Shown piece by piece: positions 25,164 to 33,372 of a DNA stretch of 64,000 nt. The position numbers and the translations under genes were made by a program. Origin of the DNA: Labrenzia sp. PHM005 (GTDB taxonomy: Bacteria > Pseudomonadota > Alphaproteobacteria > Rhizobiales > Stappiaceae); NCBI RefSeq assembly GCF_006517275.1, contig NZ_CP041191.1, positions 1,234,501-1,298,500 on the forward strand, written 5' to 3'. The notes beneath the pieces are model-generated. The model had not been told where the DNA came from. It searched no databases and saw only the letters and a program-made list of their open reading frames with translations. Positions within the stretch are counted from its first letter, which is position 1. Each line of letters starts with the position of its first letter.

Positions 25164-25936
25164 CCTGTTTCCGTCAAGAATGCGCTGCCGCGCTGATAAG
25201 GAATGGTGGGCAGAAGCGTGTCTCCGGGACCAAGAAACGGCTGGGCCAGGCTCGAGAGGGTGGACGAGCAGATAGTCGCCAATTCTTCTGCATCAAACTC
25301 GATCTGATATCCTTCAGGCCTCAATCGGCACCGAACATCAATGCCCGGATAAACCGCATGGAGTGCCGCCTCTATCTTTTCGATACGGTTCAACTGGTCC
25401 GGTTCTATCCGGAGACCTGTGGTGATCCGGCTGGACAAACAAGGCGAAGCTGGAAGATCCGCCAGGTCCCCAAGACCAGCTTTGCGGGCCAGCTCGCGGA
25501 TCTGGTCTTTGCCGATACCGGCTTCCACGAACGGGTGCCGGACATTTTTTAGTGAGGCAGCTTTGAGACCAGGCCGGAAATCTTGCAAGTCATCCAGGTT
25601 TGTGCCCGACAAAATAGGCAGGCTGGAGTGCTTCGACAAAGCGTTGTAGAGGTTGTTTTTACAATAAAAACAGCGATTTATCGGATTGCTCCGGTAGTTT
25701 GAGTTTGAAAATTCCTTGGCGTCCAGGATGGTCAAAGGCCAACCCAACTGCATGGCAAGTTGACGGACGCGTTCTGTCGCCGCACGGGGGACTGCAGGCG
25801 ACACTGCATGAAACACCCTGCTTTCCGGCGACTGCGGAACAGCGATTGCAGCCAATGTCAGGCTGTCGATTCCGCCACTGACAGCCAAAGCAGCAGGACC
25901 GATTTCTGTAAGAATTCCAGTGAGCAGTGGCGTCAT
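25160..25936 (-). CDS. larE: Nickel-pincer cofactor sulfur transferase LarE
   Basis: LarE is an ATP-dependent PP-loop enzyme that adds sulfur to the pyridinium dicarboxylate precursor. The PP-loop SGGIDSLTLA is at residues 20-29. Cysteines occur as NRCFYCKNNLY (Cys89, Cys92) and SPCLSSRI (Cys166). The latter corresponds to the position of the sacrificial Cys of the Lactobacillus enzyme; a three-cysteine set is the pattern proposed for Fe-S cluster types, so either chemistry is possible. It overlaps larC and larB by four bases each. Confidence 0.94.
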   Translation of the reverse strand: MTPLLTGILTEIGPAALAVSGGIDSLTLAAIAVPQSPESRVFHAVSPAVPRAATERVRQLAMQLGWPLTILDAKEFSNSNYRSNPINRCFYCKNNLYNALSKHSSLPILSGTNLDDLQDFRPGLKAASLKNVRHPFVEAGIGKDQIRELARKAGLGDLADLPASPCLSSRITTGLRIEPDQLNRIEKIEAALHAVYPGIDVRCRLRPEGYQIEFDAEELATICSSTLSSLAQPFLGPGDTLLPTIPYQRGSAFLTETG

Positions 25937-27120
25937 TTGTTTAGACCTGCCACGTCTCTGACGGCATTAAGGCGCGCGCTGTCGGATAAAGCCTGGCGCT
26001 CAGCATGATTGTTGCCGTTTGCTTTCAGGTCATCCATTTCCGCTTTGACAGTCAAAACCCCGCCAGGACGTTCAGCGAGTTTCACACCGATACCATCGAA
26101 AAAGGCTTCTTTGCGCATTAGGGTGGTGCGTTCCAGAATATGCCGGCGGACAGCCAAAGTGGTTGTTTGTGCAAAACATGCTTGGGTGACCATGTGTTCG
26201 TCCGGCAAGTCGCACAGGATGCGTATGCCAGACGCCTGGCGCCCCTTTTTTCCGACAATCGGTACGCTCATAACGTCTCGGACTCCCTGTGTCTGACGGA
26301 TTTCGTCCAAACCGGCGGCAAGGTCCTCAGGAGTTTGATCGTCGATTTCAAAGGCCAGCTGCACTATCGTTTCGCGTTGAGGCGCGTTCATACTGCCAAG
26401 CTGTATGGCCCTGACAATGTTGGGAATAGTGTCCAGTTTCCGTGTGCCAAAGCCGGTCCCGGAGTGCTGTAAATGAGTTGGATTCTCAGGCCAGCCAGTT
26501 CCCGGTTGAAGGTGGGCCAGGATAGCCGCTCCGGTGGGGGTAATCCGTTCGCCCGGAACTCCGTCATCAAACACGGGCAATCCAGATAAGAGGATCAATG
26601 TTGCCGGAGCGGGAATTGGCAAGATGCCATGTTGGGTCTTCACCCGGCCAGAGCCGACCGGAACTGGTGAACACGACCAGCTTGCAGGGCTGAGAGCATC
26701 AATCAAAACGGCTGCAGCGACAATATCAATGATGGAATCCAGTGCACCAACTTCATGGAACGCGACCTTGTCAACCGAGACACCATGGACCTGTGCTTCT
26801 GCTTTGGCCAAGAGGCAAAAGATGTCCAAGGCCCGGGAATGGACATTAGCGGCGAGCCCGGATGTTTCCAAAAGGCAGCGGATGTCTTTGAAATGTGTAT
26901 GCGCGTGTCCCAATGCTGCGTCTTGACACTCTATGCCGAGACCAGAACCGGTCAGAACGCCGTCACCCCGGCTTTCCCGCCAAACCCTCCCAGGTTTGTT
27001 CAAAGGCAAAGAGGCGATTGCGTTTTGAACGAGAGGTTCCAGTCCCGGGCGCATGTCCAAAAGAGCTCCGGCAAACATATCTCCAGAAAGACCGCCGACT
27101 AAATCCAGATGAATATGCAA
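25933..27120 (-). CDS. larC: Nickel insertase LarC
   Basis: LarC inserts nickel into the bis-thiocarboxylate precursor at the expense of CTP, completing the nickel-pincer cofactor of LarA. HLDLVGGLSGDMFAGALLDM at residues 4-23, FHEVGALDSIIDIVAAAVLID near 124 and PVPVGSGRVKTQHGILPIPAPATL near 150 are the LarC1 hallmarks, and ERITPTGAAILAHL follows. The LarC2 half (from about residue 230) has LAFEIDDQTPEDLAAGLDEIRQTQGVRDVMSVPIVGKKGRQ. The two halves are in one frame here, unlike the frameshifted Lactobacillus version. It starts one base after the gntR3 stop. Confidence 0.95.
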   Translation of the reverse strand: MHIHLDLVGGLSGDMFAGALLDMRPGLEPLVQNAIASLPLNKPGRVWRESRGDGVLTGSGLGIECQDAALGHAHTHFKDIRCLLETSGLAANVHSRALDIFCLLAKAEAQVHGVSVDKVAFHEVGALDSIIDIVAAAVLIDALSPASWSCSPVPVGSGRVKTQHGILPIPAPATLILLSGLPVFDDGVPGERITPTGAAILAHLQPGTGWPENPTHLQHSGTGFGTRKLDTIPNIVRAIQLGSMNAPQRETIVQLAFEIDDQTPEDLAAGLDEIRQTQGVRDVMSVPIVGKKGRQASGIRILCDLPDEHMVTQACFAQTTTLAVRRHILERTTLMRKEAFFDGIGVKLAERPGGVLTVKAEMDDLKANGNNHAERQALSDSARLNAVRDVAGLNK

Positions 27121-27121
27121 G

Positions 27122-27808
27122 TCAGTTTCCCTTGCGCTCTGATGCGGGGATCAGCTCCTCGTAGACTTCGACTCCGCGGAAAATGTGCCGCCGAAGAACA
27201 GATTTCGCCTTGCGCGTCTGATTGTTCTTGAGGGCTTCCAGTATCGCGCTGTGTTCTTCAACCACATAGTCAGTCCGCTTGTTTCCTTGTGAGAGATGGG
27301 TCCTGAGTGTTGCTACCTTGCTGGCCGCCATTTGATAGGACGCTGACACATAGGCGTTGCCTGCATGATGGAAGAGACAGTCATGAAAGGCCGTGTCTAA
27401 CGCTGTGAAACGCTTGAAATCAGCGGTGTCATAGACCTCTAGCATGTCTCGCAGATTATCAGCCATGTCTTCCAACAGCTGCTGCCGTGCGCGGTCGAGT
27501 GCCATATCCATAGCGACACTCTCCATGGCGTAGCGAAAGGAGCACAGTTGAACGATACAGTCCCGCGTCATGGAGAAAACAAAAGCACCCCGCTGAGGGT
27601 AGGTAACGACCAGCCCTTCTTTCTTCAGCAACGACAATGCTTCGCGAATAGGCGTTTTACTGATACCCAAGCTTTTCGTCAGCTTCGCTTCCGGCAAAGC
27701 TTCTCCTAGGTCGAAATCACCCTCGATAATCGCTTTGCGAATCTGTTCGGCTGCGCTGTCGCTCAGTGCCGTCGGACGTTTTATCGCCCCTGAAATACTC
27801 TCGCTCAC
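27122..27808 (-). CDS. GntR/FCD-family transcriptional regulator 3
   Basis: A 228-residue regulator, first gene of the lar cofactor operon. Winged helix: SDSAAEQIRKAIIEGDFDLGEALPEAKLTKSLGISKTPIREALSLLKKEGLVVTYPQRGAFVF; FCD domain: FTALDTAFHDCLFHH, VEEHSAIL and RRHIFRGVEVY. The start is GTG at 27808, with GGGAGG upstream. It is more diverged from regulators 1 and 2 than they are from each other, but keeps the SKTPxREAL recognition helix, and the perfect copy of the operator lies in its own divergent promoter region. Confidence 0.92.
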   Translation of the reverse strand: MSESISGAIKRPTALSDSAAEQIRKAIIEGDFDLGEALPEAKLTKSLGISKTPIREALSLLKKEGLVVTYPQRGAFVFSMTRDCIVQLCSFRYAMESVAMDMALDRARQQLLEDMADNLRDMLEVYDTADFKRFTALDTAFHDCLFHHAGNAYVSASYQMAASKVATLRTHLSQGNKRTDYVVEEHSAILEALKNNQTRKAKSVLRRHIFRGVEVYEELIPASERKGN

Positions 27809-27867
27809 AATTTGCCTCCCTTGTCAGCGGCGAACATAGCAGAAAAATATTTGCAGCGCCATATTCG

Positions 27868-27883
27868 ATCTGGTATACCAGAT
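27868..27883 (+). promoter_or_regulatory. GntR operator 4, perfect palindrome, between gntR3/lar and dctPQM/larA
   Basis: ATCTGGTATACCAGAT is an exact 16-bp palindrome. On the plus strand TTGCAG (27851-27856) and TATACC (27874-27879) are 17 bases apart, so the operator overlaps the -10 box of the TRAP/larA operon. The site is also 60 bases before the gntR3 start on the other strand and may control both. Confidence 0.85.
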
Positions 27884-27930
27884 TTCAGAGCGTATCTTTG
27901 ATGCGCCTATCTCAACATTGGGAGGATACC

Positions 27931-28926
27931 TTGATTAGGAAATTGGCAATTGCTCTGGGTGTGGCTGCTGTAGGTTTCAGCACCGTCGCGTCCGCGGAAA
28001 CGTTGTTGCGTATCGGTCATGGCGCCAACGAACAGTATCACATGCATCGCGCTTTGCTTCATTTTGAGAAGCTTGTTGAAGAAGGATCCAACGGGGAGAT
28101 CGACGTTCAAATCTTTCCGTCTTCGCAGCTTGGACCAGACCGTGAAATGATCGAAGGCGTCCAGTCCGGCGTTCTTGAAATGGCGGTTTCGCCGTCTTCT
28201 TTTTTTGCTGGTTGGGACCCTGCTTTTGCAGTGATTGAACTCCCCTACATGTACGCCAGCAAGGACATCGCGTTAAAGGTTCTCAACAGCGAAGCCGGTG
28301 ACGACATGCTGGCAAGATTGAACGATCAGGGTGTCGTAGGTCTGGGTTGGTTGGAAAATGGCCTACGCCATGTGACCAACAACGTCCGCCCGATCAAGGC
28401 TCCAGCCGACCTTGATGGTGTGAAGCTACGGACAATGAAGGTTCCGGCGCATGTTGCAACGTTCAAGGCGCTCGGCGCGAACCCAACACCGATGAACTTC
28501 GGCGAAGTCTATTCCGCGCTGCAACAGGGTGTGATTGACGGGCAGGAAAACCCGATCGCATTGATCGACAGCCAGCGCTTCTATGAAGTTCAAAAGCATG
28601 TGTCCCTGACCGGTCACGTGTTTACCGTGTACATTCCGGTCGTCAGTCAATCTTTCTTCTCCAGCTTGTCTGCCGAGCATCAGCAATTGCTTCGAGATTC
28701 AATTGCTGCAGCTGAAGCCCATCAGCAGCAATTGGTCAATTCCGAAGAAGCTGGTCAGCTTGAAAAGATCAAGGAAGCCGGTGTGAACGTTGTTGATCTG
28801 AGCGAGGAGCAGCGTCAGGTCTTTTCTGAGCAAACCAAAAGTGTTCGTGCAGAATACCGCGACCAGGTTGGTGCAGAAGCCTTTGATGCCTGGGTTGCCG
28901 CAGTGACCGCAAACACCGGCAATTAA
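27931..28926 (+). CDS. dctP: TRAP transporter substrate-binding protein DctP
   Basis: A 331-residue periplasmic DctP-family solute receptor. The TTG at 27931 (leader MIRKLAIALGVAAVGFSTVASA, Sec type) is chosen because GGGAGGA lies 5-6 bases upstream; an ATG at 27901 would spoil the leader. ETLLRIGHGANEQYHMHRALLHFEKLVEE, IQIFPSSQLGPDREMIEGVQSG-like (here VQIFPSSQLGPD) and the ligand-Arg region DLDGVKLRTMKVPAHVATFKALGANPTPMNFGEVYSALQQGVIDGQENP are hallmarks; the Arg in KLRTM normally binds the carboxylate. The ligand is thus probably an organic or sugar acid, fitting the LarA homologue encoded in the same operon. Confidence 0.93.
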   Translation: MIRKLAIALGVAAVGFSTVASAETLLRIGHGANEQYHMHRALLHFEKLVEEGSNGEIDVQIFPSSQLGPDREMIEGVQSGVLEMAVSPSSFFAGWDPAFAVIELPYMYASKDIALKVLNSEAGDDMLARLNDQGVVGLGWLENGLRHVTNNVRPIKAPADLDGVKLRTMKVPAHVATFKALGANPTPMNFGEVYSALQQGVIDGQENPIALIDSQRFYEVQKHVSLTGHVFTVYIPVVSQSFFSSLSAEHQQLLRDSIAAAEAHQQQLVNSEEAGQLEKIKEAGVNVVDLSEEQRQVFSEQTKSVRAEYRDQVGAEAFDAWVAAVTANTGN

Positions 28927-28952
28927 GCCGATCTCATCTGCATAAGTATTTG

Positions 28953-28981
28953 AATTGGCCGGACCATCAGTCCGGCCAATT
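28953..28981 (+). terminator. Hairpin between dctP and dctQ (partial terminator)
   Basis: A perfect 12-bp stem (28953-28964 with 28970-28981), five-base loop, followed by only three or four T. It probably reduces read-through from dctP into the membrane genes so that the receptor is made in excess. Confidence 0.75.
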
Positions 28982-29003
28982 TTGAAAAAATCGGGAGGGT
29001 AAT

Positions 29004-29501
29004 ATGACGGTGCTCCGTTGGATGGACGCCAATGCTGAACGCTACTTGGCCGCAGCTCTGCTTGCATTCATCGTGCTGTTAATCAGCTTCAACGTCGTCA
29101 TGCGGTATGTTTTTAACGCGTCGCTATCCTGGGGCGAGGAGCTGACCTTATGGACTTTTGTCTGGTTCATTTGGATCGCGGTCAGTTACGGCTTTCACAA
29201 GCGGGAGCATATCCGGATTACTGTGTTAAAGGACCAGCTTCCGGACCGCGTTCAACTGATGCTGGACATGCTGGTTGATGTCCTAATCCTGATGTTCTTG
29301 ACCCTCCTGACCTATGAGTGCCTGAAACTCATTCAGTTACCCTATGTGGCAAAGCAAAAGTCGGTGGTGCTCGGGCTTCCCATTCCAATCCTCTATGCAT
29401 CAGCGCCGGTTGGCGCTGCGCTTTCATCCATTCGCGTTGTCCAACACTTGTTGAGCACTGTGTCTGAGTTCCGGGGTTCCAGCAGCGGGCAAGTCTCATG
29501 A
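29004..29501 (+). CDS. dctQ: TRAP transporter small permease DctQ
   Basis: A 165-residue protein with four hydrophobic segments. FNVVMRYVFNASLSWGEELTLWTFVWFIWIAVSYGFHKREHIRI is the family signature with the RY-F and W-EE residues. It pairs with DctM in the inner membrane. GGGAGG precedes the ATG and the stop overlaps the dctM start by four bases. Confidence 0.92.
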   Translation: MTVLRWMDANAERYLAAALLAFIVLLISFNVVMRYVFNASLSWGEELTLWTFVWFIWIAVSYGFHKREHIRITVLKDQLPDRVQLMLDMLVDVLILMFLTLLTYECLKLIQLPYVAKQKSVVLGLPIPILYASAPVGAALSSIRVVQHLLSTVSEFRGSSSGQVS

Positions 29502-30781
29502 TTGCGGCAGTTCTTTTTATCTCCCTCATCGTCCTGTTGTTTATGAGTGTTCCAATCGGAATTTGCCTTGGGCTGGCAACGATGATCGTCATGCTGTTTG
29601 TGGACGGTGCGCCGCCTCTAGTCTTGCTGGCCCGGTCTGTCGTGACCGGGGCCGACTCCTTTCCTCTGGTTGCCGTGCCGCTGTTCGTTCTGGCGGGGGA
29701 TCTGATGCAAAGCGGGGGCATGTCGCGTCGCCTGGTTGCCTTCGCGAATGCTTTGATTGGTCATATTCGGGCCGGTCTTGCGTATGTGAACGTTTTGGCC
29801 TGTGTTTTCTTTGCAGCCATCTCAGGCTCCTCGCCTGCAACAGTCGCTGCCATCGGATCAAACATGATCCCTGAAATGGAGAAGGTCGGCTACAGCCGCA
29901 GGTTCAGCAGTGCGCTGACGGCCTCTTCCGGAATGATTGGAGTGATGATCCCACCAAGCATTCCTTTCATCATCTATGGTGTGACTGCTGAGGTTTCCAT
30001 CGGAAAGCTGTTCCTCGCGGGCGTCATTCCGGGGCTCATGTTCGCTGTCATGTTTATGTTCGTGGCCCGCTTCCTTCTGCGCAAAGAAGAAGCGGCACTG
30101 GATGCCAAGCAGACTTTTTCGCCAGCTTCCGTGGCGTCCACCTTCCGGAAGTCCTTTTGGGCCCTCTTGGTTCCTGGGATCATTCTGGGTGGTATCTACA
30201 GCGGTGTATTCACTCCGACTGAAGCGGGTGCTGTTGCCGTTGTATATGCGGCGTTTGTCGGCATCTTTATCTACAAGGACATCAAAGTGTCAGAACTGCC
30301 GGGTGTTTTGGCGCAGAGTGCCTTGACCAGTGGCACCATCCTGGTTCTGGTGGTAATGGCTGCCGCCTTTGGCCGTCTGGCAACCTTGGCTCAAATTCCG
30401 GCACAGTTGGCCAGCGGGCTGACCAGCATTTCAGACAACCCGATCTTGATCCTTCTCCTGATCAACTTGCTGCTCCTGCTGATCGGCATGTTCATGGAGA
30501 CCATCTCCTCGATCATAATCATGACGCCGATCTTGCTCCCGGTTGCGGCTGCAATCGGAGTTGATCCAATCGTATTCGGCGTGATTTTAACTGTGAATCT
30601 GGCCATTGGGTTCTGCACGCCGCCGCTCGGGGTGAATCTGTTTGTGGCCAGCGGAATTTCTGGGGTGTCGATCGAACGCCTCAGTGTTGCAGTGCTGCCG
30701 TTTTTTGCTGGTATGTTGCTACTGCTGATGGCAGTTACCTATGTTCCAGCACTTTCTTTGACGCTCCCGTCCTTGTGGTAG
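29498..30781 (+). CDS. dctM: TRAP transporter large permease DctM
   Basis: A 427-residue inner-membrane permease with about a dozen membrane segments, driven by an ion gradient. PLFVLAGDLMQSGGMSRRLVAFANALIGHIRAGLAYVNVLACVFFAAISGSSPATVAAIGSNMIPEM, TASSGMIGVMIPPSIPFIIYGVTAEVSIGKLFLAGVIPG and the helix GVFTPTEAGAVAVVYA are all strongly conserved family blocks. The stop is followed five bases later by the larA-homologue start, so transport and enzyme are in one operon. Confidence 0.94.
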   Translation: MIAAVLFISLIVLLFMSVPIGICLGLATMIVMLFVDGAPPLVLLARSVVTGADSFPLVAVPLFVLAGDLMQSGGMSRRLVAFANALIGHIRAGLAYVNVLACVFFAAISGSSPATVAAIGSNMIPEMEKVGYSRRFSSALTASSGMIGVMIPPSIPFIIYGVTAEVSIGKLFLAGVIPGLMFAVMFMFVARFLLRKEEAALDAKQTFSPASVASTFRKSFWALLVPGIILGGIYSGVFTPTEAGAVAVVYAAFVGIFIYKDIKVSELPGVLAQSALTSGTILVLVVMAAAFGRLATLAQIPAQLASGLTSISDNPILILLLINLLLLLIGMFMETISSIIIMTPILLPVAAAIGVDPIVFGVILTVNLAIGFCTPPLGVNLFVASGISGVSIERLSVAVLPFFAGMLLLLMAVTYVPALSLTLPSLW

Positions 30782-30785
30782 CGTC

Positions 30786-32066
30786 ATGGATCTTGGACCT
30801 ATTGATGTAACCATTGAGGGCGGGATGGACTATCCCTTTCCGCCTCTCATTCCGGTCGCCCAGAGGTTTGCAAGGCCGCGTCTTACGGATGTGGAAGGGG
30901 TGATCCGGTCCGAAGTGGCGCGTATTGTAGCGGCAGATCTGGCAGGGAAACGGATCGCGATTACAGTTGGCAGCCGGGGTATCGCTGAGCTGCCCAGAGT
31001 TATCAAAGCCCTGATTGTTGAACTTCGCTTACGGAACGCTGAGCCGTTCATTGTTCCGTCAATGGGCAGCCATGGCGGCGCAACAGCGGCGGGCCAGGTC
31101 AAGGTTCTGGAGGGATATGGAATAACCGAAGCCTCGGTTGAGGCGCCGATCCATTCGTCCATGGATGTGGTTCTGGTCGATCGTTTGGAAGATGGCACAC
31201 CGCTTTATCTCGACAAATACGCCTATGAAGCCGATGGCATCGTCATCGCCAACAAGGTCAAACCGCATGCCGATTTCAAGGGGCAATATGAGAGCGGCTT
31301 AGTCAAGATGCTCTGTGTTGGCCTTGGCAAACACAAGGGCGCTGTGGCGCTCCACGATCACGGATTTGGCAGGTTTCACAACCTGTTGCCAAAGGCAGCC
31401 GAACGCCTTCTGACGAAGGTCCCGGTTCTGTTTGGTCTTGCTGTTCTGGAAAACGCCTATGACGATCTGATGCATCTGGAAGCTATTCCAGCTGATCAAA
31501 TCATGCACCGTGAAAAGGACCTTCTGGAAACAGCCAAAGCCTCCATCGGCCGGCTGCAGTTTCCCGAAATTGATGTTCTGATTGTGGACGAGATCGGCAA
31601 AAACATCAGTGGCGAGGGCATGGATCCCAATGTCACGGGTCGCCCGGGATCGCGCCTGCCAGGGTTCGATGCGCCGGACATTCAGAAGATCGTTGCGCTG
31701 GATGTCACCCCTCAGTCCTACGGAAATGGGGTTGGGATTGGCAGTGCTGACCTTACCACCCGGCGCTGTGTCGAGAAGATCAATCTGGGTGCTATGTACA
31801 CGAACGCCATCACAGCGACCATCTTGGAACCGGCCAAACTTCCGATGATCTTGAACTCGGATCGCGATGCCATTTGTGTGGCTTTGAAAACCTGCAACCG
31901 GATCACGCCTGACACTGCAAAAATCGTGCGGATCAAAAACACGCTTGAGGTGGAAAAAATCTCCGTTTCCCCGGCACTTTTGCCTCATGTGCAGACAAGC
32001 GGCGACTTTGATGTGCTGGGTCAACCCGAAACGATCAAGTTCGATCATTCCGGTAGAATTATCTAA
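30786..32066 (+). CDS. LarA homologue (nickel-pincer-dependent racemase/epimerase)
   Basis: A 426-residue member of the lactate-racemase (LarA) superfamily, expected to invert a 2-hydroxy acid through a hydride-transfer at a nickel-pincer nucleotide bound to a lysine. Likely active-site residues: Arg64 in VGSRGI, His96 in SMGSHGGAT, His161 in NKVKPHADFKG, Lys174 in ESGLVKMLCVGLGKHKGA as the cofactor tether, and His190/His192 in ALHDHGFG. Spacing differs from Lactobacillus LarA, so it belongs to another LarA-homologue branch and the substrate is open; lactate is unlikely. It ends the dctPQM operon and is divergent from larC/E/B, giving a complete cofactor and enzyme set. No clear ribosome-binding site; coupled to dctM. 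No nickel importer is in the window. Confidence 0.85.
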   Translation: MDLGPIDVTIEGGMDYPFPPLIPVAQRFARPRLTDVEGVIRSEVARIVAADLAGKRIAITVGSRGIAELPRVIKALIVELRLRNAEPFIVPSMGSHGGATAAGQVKVLEGYGITEASVEAPIHSSMDVVLVDRLEDGTPLYLDKYAYEADGIVIANKVKPHADFKGQYESGLVKMLCVGLGKHKGAVALHDHGFGRFHNLLPKAAERLLTKVPVLFGLAVLENAYDDLMHLEAIPADQIMHREKDLLETAKASIGRLQFPEIDVLIVDEIGKNISGEGMDPNVTGRPGSRLPGFDAPDIQKIVALDVTPQSYGNGVGIGSADLTTRRCVEKINLGAMYTNAITATILEPAKLPMILNSDRDAICVALKTCNRITPDTAKIVRIKNTLEVEKISVSPALLPHVQTSGDFDVLGQPETIKFDHSGRII

Positions 32067-32080
32067 CCGGCCTTTGGCCA

Positions 32081-33286
32081 TCAGATTTCTTGTTTCTTTT
32101 TGGCGCCGAACAGGATCGCAGTTGGTGTCGGAATGTTCGAAAGGCACTCTGGCCCGCATAACATTCCATTGCTCTGATCAATCTTGAAAACCGCGACGGT
32201 TCCGCTGTTTTGATTGCCAACACACAGGAACCTGCCGGTTGGGTCAATTTCCATCGTTCTTGGGATTTCGCCGCCCGTGCTAACCCAGTCCAGCACAGAA
32301 AGCTGGCCGGTTTGCTGATCAATGGAATAGATAACAATCGAGTTCATGCCGCGATTGCTTGCGTAGAGCCATTTTCCAGTTGGATGGATGGAAATTGCGG
32401 CTGCAGTGTTTGTTCCATCCGGCACTTTTCCAGGATTGATGGGGTCTGAAACAGCTCGCTTAAAGGCTGTATCCGCCGGCAAGGTGGATGCAGTCTGCCG
32501 CCACAAAAAAGAGCCGCGTTTCAGGTCACAGTCAAAAACGTCAATCGAAGATGATAGTTCGTTCAAAAGATAGGCCTTTCGGCCTTCTGGATCGAAGGTC
32601 ATGTGGCGCGGCCCATGGCCGCTGGCAGTCGGTATGAAAGGCAGGTCGGATGTTTCCAGCGAACCTGTTTCGTGATCCAGCTTCCAACTCCAGACGCGAT
32701 CCAACCCCAAATCAACTCCGAAGACCCTGAGCCTGTGGGGATCGCTCGCGATCATATGTGCGTGCGGCCCTTCTTGCCGGCCGGCATCATGGCCTTGCAT
32801 GTGCAGCCCAGGATTTGCCCGAAAACACATCTCCGACAGACTGCCGTCTTTATGAATTTCAAAGACTGCAAAAGAACCTGAGCCATAATTGGCTGCCATC
32901 AAGTATTTGCCAGAAGGGTGAACACTGCAGTGGCAAGGCCAGGTTCCGTTGGTTTTTTGTGTGTTCAAAAAAGTTAAACTGCCAGTCGACGGATCTATCC
33001 GGTATGCGCTGACCCGGCCGAGCGGAGAGCCGTTTTCATCTTCGCCAAGTTCATTGACACTATAGAGAAACGTCCTGTTGGGATGGAGTGTCAAATAGGA
33101 CGGGTTTTCGGCTTCCACCACATGAAATGGCGTGAGCGTACCGGTGTCCGTCATACAGCAAATATAGATGCCCTCCGCTGTTGAAGGTGCCAGCCCGCCT
33201 GGCGCTGTGTGAGGAGCGGTAAACGTACCCACGTAGACAAACCGGTTCTCTTGGGAGGGAGACGGAAGAGAGGAATTGTCTGGCAT
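32081..33286 (-). CDS. Lactonase-family beta-propeller protein (PgL/YbhE-like)
   Basis: A 401-residue seven-bladed propeller lactonase of the 6-phosphogluconolactonase (YbhE) type, without a signal peptide. RFVYVGTFT at the start, NPSYLTLHPNRTFLYSVNE, HCSVHPSGKYLMAANYGSGSFAVFEI, GPHAHMIASDPHRLRVFGVDLGLDRVW and GHGPRHMTFDPEGRKAYLLNEL are repeated-blade signatures with the conserved His/Arg residues. It is the last gene of the ABC-3 operon and convergent with the larA homologue. Together with the SMP-30 protein it gives the regulon two lactonases of unrelated fold. Substrate, phosphorylated or not, is unknown. Confidence 0.85.
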   Translation of the reverse strand: MPDNSSLPSPSQENRFVYVGTFTAPHTAPGGLAPSTAEGIYICCMTDTGTLTPFHVVEAENPSYLTLHPNRTFLYSVNELGEDENGSPLGRVSAYRIDPSTGSLTFLNTQKTNGTWPCHCSVHPSGKYLMAANYGSGSFAVFEIHKDGSLSEMCFRANPGLHMQGHDAGRQEGPHAHMIASDPHRLRVFGVDLGLDRVWSWKLDHETGSLETSDLPFIPTASGHGPRHMTFDPEGRKAYLLNELSSSIDVFDCDLKRGSFLWRQTASTLPADTAFKRAVSDPINPGKVPDGTNTAAAISIHPTGKWLYASNRGMNSIVIYSIDQQTGQLSVLDWVSTGGEIPRTMEIDPTGRFLCVGNQNSGTVAVFKIDQSNGMLCGPECLSNIPTPTAILFGAKKKQEI

Positions 33287-33372
33287 CCAAAATCGCCTGC
33301 TGGTTGCTTCGATGAAATAATAAGACCATGCAACACCGGAACACGGCGCCGCGCCTGTTTAAACCTCAATAT

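Noticed and set aside
25933..27120. Programmed frameshift in larC, as in Lactobacillus
   Set aside because: Both halves are in a single uninterrupted frame here.
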